Shown here piece by piece: positions 9,901-19,552 of a stretch of 64,000 bases of DNA. Position 1 is the first letter of the stretch; each line of letters opens with the position of its first letter. Under the pieces are notes generated by a model that saw only the letters and a program-made list of their open reading frames with translations, did no database searches and had not been told where the DNA came from. Source of the stretch: Vibrio neptunius (GTDB lineage: Bacteria > Pseudomonadota > Gammaproteobacteria > Enterobacterales > Vibrionaceae); contig NZ_JXXU01000044.1 in NCBI RefSeq assembly GCF_000967495.1, positions 62,001-126,000 on the forward strand, read 5' to 3'. A program made the translations under genes and the position numbers.

Positions 9901-10523
9901 GGTGCCCCAGTTAAATAAGGGCTGATCTTTTTCAGCAGTTCGGCAGGCGCTCCCCAAATTCGGCGTACTTCACCGGCAAGATTAAGTGGTAGTGGGTAGA
10001 AATTACGTCGCCAGTAATCCGCCACAACCTGAGCTTTAAGGTGACTTTCATCAGTAATGAATTCGTTGTTAAATCGACTACCAGACTCAAACGCATTTTG
10101 AGTTAACATGCGCTGACAAAAGCCGTGAATTGTATAGACCGCCGCTTCGTCCATCTGCCTTTCCGCTTGAAGGAGAATTTCAGCCGCTTGAGAATGATCG
10201 TCAATGACTTCAAGCAAAGGTTGAATGACGGGATCACCGCTTTGACCACGAGAAAAGGCCAGCCGCGCATCATGAATTCGGGCTCGAATCCGGTCTCTCA
10301 ATTCAGCGGTCGCGGCCTCGGTAAAGGTCACCACCAGAATTTGGTCTACCGTTAGCGGCTGCTGGTGTTTGCTCTCCGCACAGCCATGACCAAGCAGCAA
10401 CCTGAGGTACAGACCAGCAATAGTGAAGGTTTTTCCGGTTCCGGCTGACGCCTCTATTAAACGCGCGCCATGAAGCGGAAAAGTCATGGTATCCAGTGAC
10501 GTTACCATTGACGTGGATGTCAT
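6903..10523 (-). CDS. recB: Exodeoxyribonuclease V beta subunit RecB
   Basis: RecB supplies the 3'-5' helicase and the only nuclease of RecBCD, and loads RecA after Chi. The 1206-residue protein has Walker A EASAGTGKT at 24-32, the UvrD-type motifs AMIDEFQDTDPLQ and GDPKQAIYGFRGAD, and VTIHKSKGLEYDLVFLP. A C-terminal RecB nuclease domain carries the catalytic set D1084, D1097 and K1099 (GFIDLVF, VLDWKSNYLG). Length is close to E. coli (1180). It is followed by recD after 2 bases and preceded by a 255-base gap to recC. Confidence 0.96.
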   Translation of the reverse strand: MTSTSMVTSLDTMTFPLHGARLIEASAGTGKTFTIAGLYLRLLLGHGCAESKHQQPLTVDQILVVTFTEAATAELRDRIRARIHDARLAFSRGQSGDPVIQPLLEVIDDHSQAAEILLQAERQMDEAAVYTIHGFCQRMLTQNAFESGSRFNNEFITDESHLKAQVVADYWRRNFYPLPLNLAGEVRRIWGAPAELLKKISPYLTGAPLQLSVPAMQGSMADLHSQNLKQIAELKAIWREGQQDYLALISDSDVNKRSYTKKSLPAWLETVDIWAASETTGYEYPDKLEKFAQNILQDKTPKGQAPSHPAFVAIEQFLAKPISLEAPLLAHAIEQCREMLAKAKQQKQWLSFDDLLTQLSAAIDEDDSELLTQRIRSLYPVAMIDEFQDTDPLQYSIFSRIYLEHPQYGLFMIGDPKQAIYGFRGADIFTYIKARNQVSSHFTLGTNWRSSSDMVAAVNQVFETPSSPFVYDDDIPFLPVKSSPNADKRQWMIDGQRQPAMTYWLQEAEEKPLAKGEYHQAMAQACADEIHHILSAAQSERAFFDDGKSQHAIQAGDIAVLVRTGSEGRMIKQALAEQGIASVYLSNRDSVFVSQVAEDLQRLLQAVLTPENDRALRASLASELFALDAGTLDKLNNDENEWENAINEFKEYRRLWSQRGVLPMLRSVMSKRHIAERLLEEDNGERSLTDFMHIGELLQQASQELDSDHGLLRWLAQAISDARNGLGGSEEQIQRLESERNLVQIVTIHKSKGLEYDLVFLPFVFSYREASEAKYYDSASDKTILDITKQDASLQQADKERLAEDLRLIYVALTRAVYGCFVGAAPLRNGRSTKEPTGVHHSAMGYLLQNGQPGGIADLTAAVQQQAQQLSCVRLADLPESVNEKLVVREAEKQALRANELQNEIDRNWRITSYSGLVKQGASHHFDDAVTDILLLDVDSSDEQQEEEQLEPEKSIFTFPKGARPGTFLHTLFEEVEFTELATADSNSDIIVNLMESEQLDLAWLPILQQLVDTVLATPLDGKQLKLNQKQPAQRLVEMEFLLPIEILTAPALNRVIQRHDPLSAKAGDLGFHSTQGMLKGFIDLVFEHQGKYYVLDWKSNYLGDNVADYHGEALKAAMADHRYDLQYQIYALALHRFLRSRVPNYDYQTHFGGVYYLFLRGMDGASEHGIFSARPTLEFLEDMDSLIDGRPIEPKQSSSGQMELL

Positions 10524-10778
10524 AAAATTCGTGCCCTTGATGCATTTATTCCAGATTCCAATGTGATCCAGACTTTAAAACGATATTTATCAATAAAAAT
10601 CCCATTCAAGATAGGATTTTATGAGACCTCTCTCACGGCAAGCGACGAGTCTTACCGATAGTATTCGCTGCACGACTTGCGCAGGCAGTACCTGATGCTA
10701 AGCAACCGAATCATGGTCCCTCTGACCTGTGGCCGTACAGAAAACGCCCTACACCAATAATGATTTCCTGGCGGCCAC
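10524..10778. other. recC-recB intergenic gap, no gene seen
   Basis: This 255-base gap lies where ptrA sits in E. coli. I find no open frame with metalloprotease (HxxEH) character and no pitrilysin remnant. A recB promoter could lie here, since recC and recB are not adjacent enough to be coupled. Nothing else is recognised. Confidence 0.5.
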
Positions 10779-13700
10779 CTACTTCTCTATGTCTTGATTA
10801 TCTTTCACTGCCAATCTCGGCGCTTGTAACACTAATGCCGTCAACGTCCTGACTTGCATCGCCAACTCATCGTTCCATTCAGGCCAGATTCGAGCAATGT
10901 AAGCGTTCGCACCTTCTCCGTGGCTAAGATAACCATCGTTAAATGTGTCTGCCATTTTCTTGAGTGACTTTTCTTCATCATCAACCCAATTACCACGGCT
11001 AAAACCCGCTTCTACACAAGCTAAAGCGGTATTCGGGAAGTACGTTAAAGGCGTTGTCATTCCCTGATAGAACAAACGAACCAACTCTCCCAGCGTCGAG
11101 TGAGCAACAGCTGCATTCTCAAGTGGCGGAAACGTTAGGTGCACCGCTCCTTCTTTGCGATCATAACCGACCATATGCGAGCAGAGCTGATGTCCCATCG
11201 CATTCAGAGCCAAATGATCGATCCAGACAGCAAGGTAATCCTGAGCACGAATTCGCCCACTGCGGAAACGAACTAAGCCCGATTGATAGCTTTGAGTTAA
11301 CCAACCTGTCAGCTGAACAGGCTTTCCTTCTCCCAGCACATCAAAGGTCAGTTTCACTTCAATATCGTCGCTCGGTGAGACACATAACCAAGTGAGCTTT
11401 TCTACCAGCTCTTCAGCCTGCACTCGATTGGTTTCAAATTCTATATCACCAAATGCGCCTACTGGTAGCTTACCTTGAGCACGTTGATGGGCGATGAAGT
11501 CGTCAATAATGACTTGCTGATCCCCAGCTCCACTGAGATGGTGTTCAAGCAATAATTCCAACAGGCTATCGCGCATTTGGTAGCTTTCTAAGCCATTGAG
11601 AACGAATGGCTCATCATCTTCCATTACAGGTAACGGGGGCTCAAACACAACCTTAAGACGGCGATTAAAAAAATACTGCACAGGCAAACGCCAGAAGCGT
11701 TGTAACTCCACCAAATCCAGTTCAAGCGGATAGACTGCATCTAACAGGTAATCACTTAACTGACGATTGAATTGGCCACCGACTTGTCCTTGTCGATTCG
11801 CCGCAGGCAACCACTCTTTGGCGTAACTGGCATTATGTTCAACAAAAGCACTCGGGCTAAACGGCACCATAGAGTGAATGGCACTAATACTATTGAGCAG
11901 ACGTTGACCGGATTCATCCACCGCTAACGCTTCGTCTCCTGCCAGACAATAGTTTTGTTGGCAATATTCCATCAACTCGGACACCAATACTGACGGTACG
12001 CGCTCAGTATTGTCCTGAATCGAGCGACCCACGTAGCTGATATAGAGCGTATGCTGCGCTGACAACAAGGCTTCCAAAAATAGATATCGATCATCATCCC
12101 GACGAGAGCGATCACCGGGTTTCGCACGCCCATTCATCAAATCAAACCCTTCTGGCGGCACGGTTCGCGGATAAATCCCGTCGTTCATTCCAAGCAGACA
12201 GACGGTACGAAATGGAATCGATCGCATTGGCATCAAGGTACAGAAGTTCACTTGGCCTGCTAAGAAACGCTGACTGACTCGGGTCCCGGAGAGTTTGTTG
12301 TGCAAATATTGAGAGACAATATCTGGTGTCAGATCCTGCTCATAAGATGCTTCTTGAAGTTGATCTTTTAAAGATGTCAGCGTGTCCCGAATCGATTTGA
12401 GCGCCACTTCACCTTCTAGATCAACGCTAAAAAAATCATCCAAGGCAAACGTCAAGGTTTCACGCCAGTATTCAATGGACTGAGTCTTGGCCAATTGACC
12501 GCGGTAATCGCTGACAGTTTCGATAAAATGAGATAATTTACCCGCCAATTCAGCGCCGATACCTTGAACCTGATTGTAAGGTGACAACAGACCATCTTCG
12601 GTTTCGAGTAACCCTGCTGATTCTGGCATAGCGTAACCCAGCAACATTCTCTGAATGCCAAATTGCCAAGTATTTTGCGACGTTTCAGGCAAATCAAATT
12701 CTTCGCCAGTGTGGTGATTAAGTCCCCAGCGAATGCCCGACTCTTCGACCCATTGCTTCGCTTGAATGAATTCATCTTCATTCAAACCAAATCGAGTCAG
12801 AATAGCGGGTGTTTCTAGCAACTCAAGTAATTCAGAAGCAAGACAACGAGTATTCGGTAAGTTCACTACCTGCATAAACGCATGCAAGATAGGGCTTTCC
12901 TGATCAGCCGTCCGGTCAGAGATAGAATAAGGAATAAATCGCTCCCCTGGCGCATTACCAAACACCGCCTGAATGGCCGGACTGTAGGCATTAATATCCG
13001 CCACCATAACAATGATATCGCGTGGTTTTAGACTTGGGTCAGAATCAAACATCGTCAGTAGTTGATCATGCAGCACTTCCACTTCGCGCATTGGGCTGTG
13101 GCAAGCATGTAAAGTGACCGAGCGATCGCGCTCATCAACCACTTGCTTGTGATAACTATCTTCGAGGGTATTATCATCCTGATGCTCTTCAAGATTGAGG
13201 ATATCAGCCTGCAAATGGTGCAGCAAAGAGTCACGGTCAATATCAACGAAAGCTTCAATTTCATGAGATTCCAGTTGAGACAGTAAATACATGTTGTCTC
13301 TACCTAACTTGCCCATTGAAGCGAGTAAGCTGTTACCCACCACATTGGTGTGCAGTTCATCATCGAGGTTTTGTTCAACATCACCTTTGAGCTGCTGTGT
13401 TTCACCATCTAACTCAGAATGGTCTTGTTTCCATACCAGATGTTGTCGATGCCGAGCAGCCAAGCGCGCGAGGTATTTACGATCGCGTACCTCTCCCCAG
13501 TAATAGCGACAGGGGTTAGTAAACATCAGATGGACATCTATATGCTCACCGATGGCTCTAAGCGCATCCATATAACGAGGCGGTAGTGAAGTGATGCCAA
13601 ACACAAACAGTCGTTTCGGCAAATGTTCAAAATTACCGCTGTAGTTTTCCAGCGTATCGATGAAGTGTTCGTATAGGTTGGCGCGATGATAGGGCGACTG

Positions 13701-14240
13701 CCCTAGTTCAATAGTGTGATCGTATAGTGCCTGCCACAAAATAGGCTGCCAACTATGCTCCTCACCAAGCTCTGCCACAACTTGGCCCGCTTCCCAAGCG
13801 GCGATCCATTCGGGTCGATAAACCAGATAACCATCGAAAATATCAGCAATTTTTTCGGCAAGCTGATAGAGCTTACTCTGATCCTCGTCATCGACTAGGT
13901 AGCGCTTAAGTGCCTCAAACTCTACTCGCTCAAGAAGACTGGGCAGAATAAACATTAACTTCCAGGTCATGGCTTCTTTGTTGAAAGCACTTCGCTGCGG
14001 CACATCAGGCAGCACCTGAGTGAACATATTCCAGATAAAAGTGGCAGGGAGCGGGAATTCAATATTTGCGGCAACACCAAACTCTTTCGCCAATTCCATT
14101 TTCAACCATTGCGACATACCCGGGCTCTGAACCAGAATTTGCTCTTGTTCGAATGGGTTTTCTAATGGGTTGAGCCGTACCAACTCGACGAGTAAAGATT
14201 TTAAAACGTCAACTTGGTTGGAATGGTAGACAGTAAACAA
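10779..14240 (-). CDS. recC: Exodeoxyribonuclease V gamma subunit RecC
   Basis: RecC is the inactive-helicase subunit that splits the DNA strands and recognises Chi in RecBCD. The 1153-residue protein starts MFTVYHSNQVDVLKSLLVEL, contains QSPGMSQWLKMELA (residues about 49-62), GMNDGIYPRTVPPEGFDLM and LSDYLLDAVYPLELDLVELQRFWRLPVQYFFNRRLKV, all characteristic of RecC. E. coli RecC is 1122 residues, so length is normal. It is the first gene of the recC-recB-recD series on the minus strand. Confidence 0.96.
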   Translation of the reverse strand: MFTVYHSNQVDVLKSLLVELVRLNPLENPFEQEQILVQSPGMSQWLKMELAKEFGVAANIEFPLPATFIWNMFTQVLPDVPQRSAFNKEAMTWKLMFILPSLLERVEFEALKRYLVDDEDQSKLYQLAEKIADIFDGYLVYRPEWIAAWEAGQVVAELGEEHSWQPILWQALYDHTIELGQSPYHRANLYEHFIDTLENYSGNFEHLPKRLFVFGITSLPPRYMDALRAIGEHIDVHLMFTNPCRYYWGEVRDRKYLARLAARHRQHLVWKQDHSELDGETQQLKGDVEQNLDDELHTNVVGNSLLASMGKLGRDNMYLLSQLESHEIEAFVDIDRDSLLHHLQADILNLEEHQDDNTLEDSYHKQVVDERDRSVTLHACHSPMREVEVLHDQLLTMFDSDPSLKPRDIIVMVADINAYSPAIQAVFGNAPGERFIPYSISDRTADQESPILHAFMQVVNLPNTRCLASELLELLETPAILTRFGLNEDEFIQAKQWVEESGIRWGLNHHTGEEFDLPETSQNTWQFGIQRMLLGYAMPESAGLLETEDGLLSPYNQVQGIGAELAGKLSHFIETVSDYRGQLAKTQSIEYWRETLTFALDDFFSVDLEGEVALKSIRDTLTSLKDQLQEASYEQDLTPDIVSQYLHNKLSGTRVSQRFLAGQVNFCTLMPMRSIPFRTVCLLGMNDGIYPRTVPPEGFDLMNGRAKPGDRSRRDDDRYLFLEALLSAQHTLYISYVGRSIQDNTERVPSVLVSELMEYCQQNYCLAGDEALAVDESGQRLLNSISAIHSMVPFSPSAFVEHNASYAKEWLPAANRQGQVGGQFNRQLSDYLLDAVYPLELDLVELQRFWRLPVQYFFNRRLKVVFEPPLPVMEDDEPFVLNGLESYQMRDSLLELLLEHHLSGAGDQQVIIDDFIAHQRAQGKLPVGAFGDIEFETNRVQAEELVEKLTWLCVSPSDDIEVKLTFDVLGEGKPVQLTGWLTQSYQSGLVRFRSGRIRAQDYLAVWIDHLALNAMGHQLCSHMVGYDRKEGAVHLTFPPLENAAVAHSTLGELVRLFYQGMTTPLTYFPNTALACVEAGFSRGNWVDDEEKSLKKMADTFNDGYLSHGEGANAYIARIWPEWNDELAMQVRTLTALVLQAPRLAVKDNQDIEK

Positions 14241-14334
14241 AATGCACTCACACTATTCTTGCCGCAATTGGATTGAGATTAGCATAAGTGCATAGCTTTC
14301 TTGAGAATTATACGCTTGTCAGTGCGTCAAAAGG

Positions 14335-15306
14335 CTACGCATTACGCACAATCACTTTATGAGGTTGATAGAAGCTGAAGTAACGCCATGCTACATAACC
14401 TACAACGCCAGTCGCCACTGTTAGCTCAAGACCCGCTAGCGTATGCACCTGCTCAACATAATGAACATCAATGCCTGCCTGCTGCATCCACCCTGCTAGC
14501 TTAAATAACGCAGTTGAGCCTATAACCATTGGGAAAGTAAACGCGGCATAACCAGGGCTAAATGGTAACCTCAGTAATCTGAAAAACGCGAGGTAGATAA
14601 TCGCTGTCATCAATACACCAATGCCAAACAACAAACCAACAATCACAGGCGATGGTTGTACTGACACTGTCAGATAACCAGCCAGCGAAAGGCTAGCGGG
14701 TGCAGCCATAATGGCTAGTGTTGGTTTGGCGGCATCAGGTACCTGATGGGTAAACATAAAGCGATAAATCATCATTGGTAGCATCACAGCATACGCCAAC
14801 ATGCCGAAAATCAATGCACCATTGGCAATCAGGGCCAGGTCTGGATTTCCCGAAAATGAAACGTCTGCAACAATGATGCCCACAGGAGGTACAAACCAGC
14901 TTGGTACCATGTGATGTAGCTCAAACTCCTGAACTCGGTGGTAGATAAAGCTGGCGAGGAAGACAATATGCAGGCCGACCGCACCCAACCAAAGCACATC
15001 ACCCATTACTGCGGAAAAATGGCCGAGTGAATTAGACACCACCATAGTTCCCATAGCGAATGTAGGGACGACACTACCAACAACAGGGTGCGCCAAGTCC
15101 TGATTCAGCAGATGTCTATGAAACAGAAATTTGACCGCCAGAACCACGAGTAACACACTAGCTATCGCAGCTCCCACTAACTGACCATAACCATTCAAAG
15201 GTGCAAAGTTCTCCCAGCACCAACCTAAACTGGCAATCCCTAGCGCTAATCCTGCCATAGGTGTCGGTGCACCCATCACTTTTGCTTTTGTCGCTTGAAT
15301 CATCAT
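14335..15306 (-). CDS. TDT-family (TehA/SLAC1-like) membrane transporter
   Basis: This 323-residue protein is almost entirely hydrophobic, with about ten predicted membrane spans. It begins with the family-typical stretch APTPMAGLALGIASLGWCWE and contains HMVPSWFVPPVGIIV and TFPMVIGSTALFKLAGW, as in the tellurite-resistance/dicarboxylate transporter (TDT) family of anion channels. Members move dicarboxylates, sulfite or act as anion channels; the substrate here cannot be told. It is divergent from the adjacent LysR gene, whose product probably controls it. Leading MMIQAT allows either of the first two Met codons as start. Confidence 0.85.
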   Translation of the reverse strand: MMIQATKAKVMGAPTPMAGLALGIASLGWCWENFAPLNGYGQLVGAAIASVLLVVLAVKFLFHRHLLNQDLAHPVVGSVVPTFAMGTMVVSNSLGHFSAVMGDVLWLGAVGLHIVFLASFIYHRVQEFELHHMVPSWFVPPVGIIVADVSFSGNPDLALIANGALIFGMLAYAVMLPMMIYRFMFTHQVPDAAKPTLAIMAAPASLSLAGYLTVSVQPSPVIVGLLFGIGVLMTAIIYLAFFRLLRLPFSPGYAAFTFPMVIGSTALFKLAGWMQQAGIDVHYVEQVHTLAGLELTVATGVVGYVAWRYFSFYQPHKVIVRNA

Positions 15307-15410
15307 TGCCTCACATTCTTTCTTCTACGGAGACAATATTACGCTTGCTAAACGTTCGAATATATCTAATTATTTAAAACACTCGTTCAGAATAGTTTAA
15401 CGTTATTATT

Positions 15411-16298
15411 ATGGCTGCCAATATCTCCCTTAAACAGTTGAAAGTGTTCATTGCCATTACTCAGCACGACACATTGACTGCCGCCTCGGAAGCACTGTTT
15501 TTATCCAAAGCTGCCGTCAGTATGGCGTTATCAGAACTTGAGAAACAGCTCGGTCATTCATTGTTTGATCGGGTCAATAATCGCCTTGTTCTCAATCAGG
15601 AGGGACAAAAGCTGCTGCCACTGGCAGATGAATTATTGCATCGCGCTCAGGATATCGACCAGCTGTTTGACGGTGACCAAACCCTAAGCGGGCTGCTCAG
15701 AATTGGCGCCAGTGATACGATAGGTAATCAAGTCGCCCCTTATATGCTCAGCCAATTTCGCCAACAGACAGGCCACAAATCGCAGAGCTTATTTATTTCA
15801 AACTCAGCTTTGATCTGCGAGAAACTGATCGACTATGAGCTGGATCTGGCATTAATTGAAGGCAAAACCTTACATCCTCAACTAATTTCCACTCAGTTTG
15901 GTCAAGATGAAATGTGTGTCATTTGCGCGCCAGATTCTCCCTTTGCTAAATCTCCTCAACTTCCAATCGGTGAGCTGGAAAACAGCGAATGGATTCTGCG
16001 TGAGCCCGGTTCTGGTTCACGGGAATTCTTCTTACGTGTGATTGCACCACGCCTTGAACACTGGCAAGAAGCATTTCAGCTCAACACCACTGAAGCACTG
16101 ATTAATAGCGTTTCTGTTGGCCTCGGTCTTGGCTGTTTGTCGCGCTTGTCAGCGGAACCCGCGATTCGTAGTGGTCGAGTGGTCGAACTGACGTTACCGC
16201 TGGATATGAAAAGGCGCTTCTGGTTACTGGTGCACAAAGAAAAGTATCAAAGCCCGCTACTCAAATCCTTCATCGATTTCTGTCACAACTGGCAATAA
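15411..16298 (+). CDS. LysR-family transcriptional regulator
   Basis: This 295-residue protein has an N-terminal winged helix-turn-helix (residues about 5-64: LKQLKVFIAITQHDTLTAASEALFLSKAAVSMALSELEKQLG) followed by a periplasmic-binding-fold effector domain (residues about 90-295). The DNA-binding part resembles the YeiE/CysB-like branch but I would not name it. It is transcribed divergently from the TDT transporter with 104 bases between the genes, the standard arrangement for a LysR regulator and its target. The effector is unknown. A strong hairpin terminator follows. Confidence 0.9.
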   Translation: MAANISLKQLKVFIAITQHDTLTAASEALFLSKAAVSMALSELEKQLGHSLFDRVNNRLVLNQEGQKLLPLADELLHRAQDIDQLFDGDQTLSGLLRIGASDTIGNQVAPYMLSQFRQQTGHKSQSLFISNSALICEKLIDYELDLALIEGKTLHPQLISTQFGQDEMCVICAPDSPFAKSPQLPIGELENSEWILREPGSGSREFFLRVIAPRLEHWQEAFQLNTTEALINSVSVGLGLGCLSRLSAEPAIRSGRVVELTLPLDMKRRFWLLVHKEKYQSPLLKSFIDFCHNWQ

Positions 16299-16301
16299 AA
16301 A

Positions 16302-16332
16302 AAGGGCAGCCCCAATCACTAGGGCTGCCCTT
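16302..16332. terminator. bidirectional hairpin terminator
   Basis: Perfect 11-bp arms AAGGGCAGCCC (16302-16312) and GGGCTGCCCTT (16322-16332) with a 9-base loop lie between the convergent LysR and RND genes. An A-run upstream (U-run on the minus strand) makes it suitable for the RND operon, and TT on the plus strand for the LysR gene. Confidence 0.85.
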
Positions 16333-16354
16333 CTAATCACTCAAACTAGAGAGA

Positions 16355-19300
16355 TCAGACAGTGGATTCACTTGCTGGTTCAAGCACCAGCTTTTGTTCC
16401 TCTTGGTTCTGCTTCGCCGGGCTACGTTTTGCCAGTACGTAATAGAACAGTGGTGTAAGTAACAGGCCAAATACCGTGACACCAATCATGCCAGAGAACA
16501 CTGCGATCCCCATGGCTTGTCGCATTTCAGCACCCGCACCGGTAGAGAACACCATAGGCACAACCCCCATAATAAAGGCGATCGATGTCATCAGAATCGG
16601 ACGTAAACGCAGACGCGATGCCTCTAGAACCGCCTCCATGACAGTGCGACCTTTGTCCTGCAGTTCCTTGGCAAACTCAACGATCAGGATAGCGTTCTTG
16701 GTTGCCAGACCAACCAATACAATCAGACCAATCTGGGTAAAGATGTTGTTATCGCTGCCCCACATGATTACACCACTGATCGCCGACAATAGCGTCATCG
16801 GGATAATCAAAATAATCGCCATCGGTAAACGAACACTTTCATATTGAGCCGCCAACACCAGGAACACCAACAAGATCACCAGAGGATAAATCAGCGTGGC
16901 TGTATCACCAGCCAACTTCTGCTGGTAGGTTAGCTCTGTCCACTCATACGTCATGCCGATAGGTAAGGTCTCAGCAAGGATCTGCTCAATCGCAGCCTGT
17001 GCTTCACCTGAGCTAAAGCCAGGCATTGGGCTACCGTTGACTTCCGCGGTCGTATACGCGTTGTAATGCATCACACGATCTGGACCTGCGCTGTAGTTAA
17101 CATCAACAAAAGCCCCCAAAGGAATCATATCGCCATCGGCATTGCGAACCTTAAGCTGACGGATTTGCTCTGGTGTCTGACGGAACTCTTCATCAGCTTG
17201 AACATTGACCTGATAAGTTCTGCCAAAACGGTTGATGTCATTCACATAGGTACTACCCATGTAGGATTGAAGTGTAGAGAACACATCGTTTAGAGACAGA
17301 TCCTGCTTCAACGCCTTAGTACGATCGACATCCAGATCAAGCTGAGGCACATTGACTTGATAGCTTGAGAATACGCCCGTCAATGCTGGATGCGCCCAAG
17401 CTTTCATGATCACTTGTTGAGTGACACCATACAAGGCTTCATAGCCATGGTTTGCTCTGTCTTGAATTTGGAGACGGAAGCCACCAATGGTTCCCAGCCC
17501 CTGTACAGGCGGCGGTGGGAAAATAGCGATAAAGGCATCTGGAATCGAAGCGAACTTCTGGTTCAACTGCATCGCAATCGCGTTAGCACTTAAGCTTGGG
17601 TCTTGGCGTTCATCGAAGTCGGCCAATGGTGTAAACACAATGCCGCTATTCGGGCTATTGGTGAAACCATTGATGCTAAGCCCTGGGAAAGCCACAGAAT
17701 GTTCAACACCCGGTTGCGCCAGTGCAATTTCCGACATTTCACGAATCACCGCTTCAGTTCGATCCAGTGATGCTGCATCTGGTAATTGTGCAAACGCCAC
17801 CAGATATTGCTTATCCTGCCCCGGTACGTAGCCCGTAGGAGTCTGATCGAACTGATAAGCTGTCAAACCAAGCAAGCCAACATACATCAAGCAAATCAAG
17901 GCACCTAAGCGGATGGTCTTGGTCACCGCGTAGCCGTATACCATAGCACCACGATTAAATAGTTTATTGAACGGCGCAAAAATAAAGCGGCCGAACAATC
18001 TATCCATAGCGCGGGTTAACCAGTCTTTTGGCTGATCGTGACCACGTAGCAATAGCGCTGATAACGCAGGGCTTAAGGTCAGCGAGTTAATCGCTGAAAT
18101 AAAGGTTGAGATAGTAATCGTCAACGCGAACTGTTTATAGAATTGCCCGGTTAGGCCAGACATAAACGCCGTCGGGATAAATACCGCCGCCAAGACTAAA
18201 GTCGTTGCAACGATTGGCCCTGTTACTTCTCGCATCGCTTTTTCAGTTGCGGCAATCGGTGCTAAACCTTCTTCAATGTTCCGCTCAACGTTTTCAACGA
18301 CAACAATGGCGTCATCGACGACAATACCAATCGCTAATACCAGACCAAACAGGGACAAGGCATTGAGCGAGAACCCCATCAGATACATAAAGGCAAACGT
18401 ACCAACCAGTGATACAGGCACTGCTACCAATGGGATGATAGAGGCGCGCCAAGTCTGCAAGAATAGAACGACAACCAGTACCACCAACAAGACAGCTTCA
18501 AGCAATGTCTGAACGACTGCTTCAATTGAGCCACGCACGAACACTGTTGGGTCATAAACGATCTCGTAACTCACCCCTTGTGGGAAGGTTTGCGACAACT
18601 CCTCCATCTTCGCTCGAACATCATCAGAAATCTGAATCGCGTTAGAACCAGAAGCTTGAAAAATAGGGATAGCGACCGCATCCTGATTATCCAGCATTGA
18701 GCGAAGAGAGTATGTCTCTGCGCCTAACTCAATACGTGCTACGTCTCGGAGTCGGTTAACCTGACCATCTTCACCCACTTTGATGATGATGTTTTCAAAC
18801 TCTTCAACTTCGCTTAGACGACCTTTTACATTGATTAGTAGCTGGAAATCAGAATCACCACTTGGTTGTGCGCCTAAACTACCCGCTGCAGCTTGTTGGT
18901 TTTGCTCCTGAATCGCGGCAATCACTTCGCTTGGATTTATGTCTAGAGCAGCAACTTTGTTTGGATCCAGCCAGATACGCATGCTGTATTCACCGCCACC
19001 AAACAGTCGAACCGCACCAACACCTTCAATACGAGCCAACTCATCTTTGACATTCAGTGCTGCATAGTTCGCTAGGTATAGCAGGTCATAACGCTCATCA
19101 GGTGAAATTAGGTGAACCACCATCGTCAGATCCGGTGATGATTTTTCTGTCACCACACCTAAGCGCTGCACAGTTTCAGGCAGGCGAGGTAAAGCGCGAT
19201 CTACTCGGCTTTGAACCAGTGTTTGTGCCTTATCTACATCGGTACCGATGGCAAAGGTCACAGTTAAAGTCATTACACCATCTGATGTCGCCTGCGAAGA

Positions 19301-19537
19301 CATATACAGCATGTCTTCCACACCATTAATCTCTTCTTCGAGTGGTGAGGCAACGGTATCGGCAATAACTTTAGGGTTTGCTCCCGGGTAGGTCGCAGTA
19401 ACGACAACGGTCGGCGGCACCACTTCCGGATACTCAGTGATAGGCAATTGCCACACTGAGATCGCACCGCCGATAAAAATCAGTATCGACAATACAGAAG
19501 CGAAGATCGGCCGACGTATGAAAAACTGAGAAAACAT
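16355..19537 (-). CDS. RND multidrug efflux inner-membrane transporter (AcrB/MexF type)
   Basis: This proton-driven inner-membrane pump would export hydrophobic or amphiphilic compounds with a periplasmic adaptor and a TolC-like channel. The 1060-residue protein starts MFSQFFIRRPIFASVLSIL, the standard HAE1-RND N-terminus. It has 12 expected spans in two repeats, with the proton-relay motif GLVLAIGIVVDDAIVVVENVER in TM4 and the counterpart GLIVLVGLATKNAILIVEFAKE. Sequence flavour is closest to MexF/BpeF-like pumps. It lies 15 bases downstream of its adaptor gene. No outer-membrane factor gene is adjacent, so TolC is presumably shared. Confidence 0.93.
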   Translation of the reverse strand: MFSQFFIRRPIFASVLSILIFIGGAISVWQLPITEYPEVVPPTVVVTATYPGANPKVIADTVASPLEEEINGVEDMLYMSSQATSDGVMTLTVTFAIGTDVDKAQTLVQSRVDRALPRLPETVQRLGVVTEKSSPDLTMVVHLISPDERYDLLYLANYAALNVKDELARIEGVGAVRLFGGGEYSMRIWLDPNKVAALDINPSEVIAAIQEQNQQAAAGSLGAQPSGDSDFQLLINVKGRLSEVEEFENIIIKVGEDGQVNRLRDVARIELGAETYSLRSMLDNQDAVAIPIFQASGSNAIQISDDVRAKMEELSQTFPQGVSYEIVYDPTVFVRGSIEAVVQTLLEAVLLVVLVVVLFLQTWRASIIPLVAVPVSLVGTFAFMYLMGFSLNALSLFGLVLAIGIVVDDAIVVVENVERNIEEGLAPIAATEKAMREVTGPIVATTLVLAAVFIPTAFMSGLTGQFYKQFALTITISTFISAINSLTLSPALSALLLRGHDQPKDWLTRAMDRLFGRFIFAPFNKLFNRGAMVYGYAVTKTIRLGALICLMYVGLLGLTAYQFDQTPTGYVPGQDKQYLVAFAQLPDAASLDRTEAVIREMSEIALAQPGVEHSVAFPGLSINGFTNSPNSGIVFTPLADFDERQDPSLSANAIAMQLNQKFASIPDAFIAIFPPPPVQGLGTIGGFRLQIQDRANHGYEALYGVTQQVIMKAWAHPALTGVFSSYQVNVPQLDLDVDRTKALKQDLSLNDVFSTLQSYMGSTYVNDINRFGRTYQVNVQADEEFRQTPEQIRQLKVRNADGDMIPLGAFVDVNYSAGPDRVMHYNAYTTAEVNGSPMPGFSSGEAQAAIEQILAETLPIGMTYEWTELTYQQKLAGDTATLIYPLVILLVFLVLAAQYESVRLPMAIILIIPMTLLSAISGVIMWGSDNNIFTQIGLIVLVGLATKNAILIVEFAKELQDKGRTVMEAVLEASRLRLRPILMTSIAFIMGVVPMVFSTGAGAEMRQAMGIAVFSGMIGVTVFGLLLTPLFYYVLAKRSPAKQNQEEQKLVLEPASESTV

Positions 19538-19552
19538 TGCAATGATTCCTTC

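Noticed and set aside
10620..10778. Possible RNA gene in the recC-recB spacer (a GCC-rich segment looked 5S-like)
   Set aside because: On reading both strands it lacks the conserved 5S elements and complementary ends.
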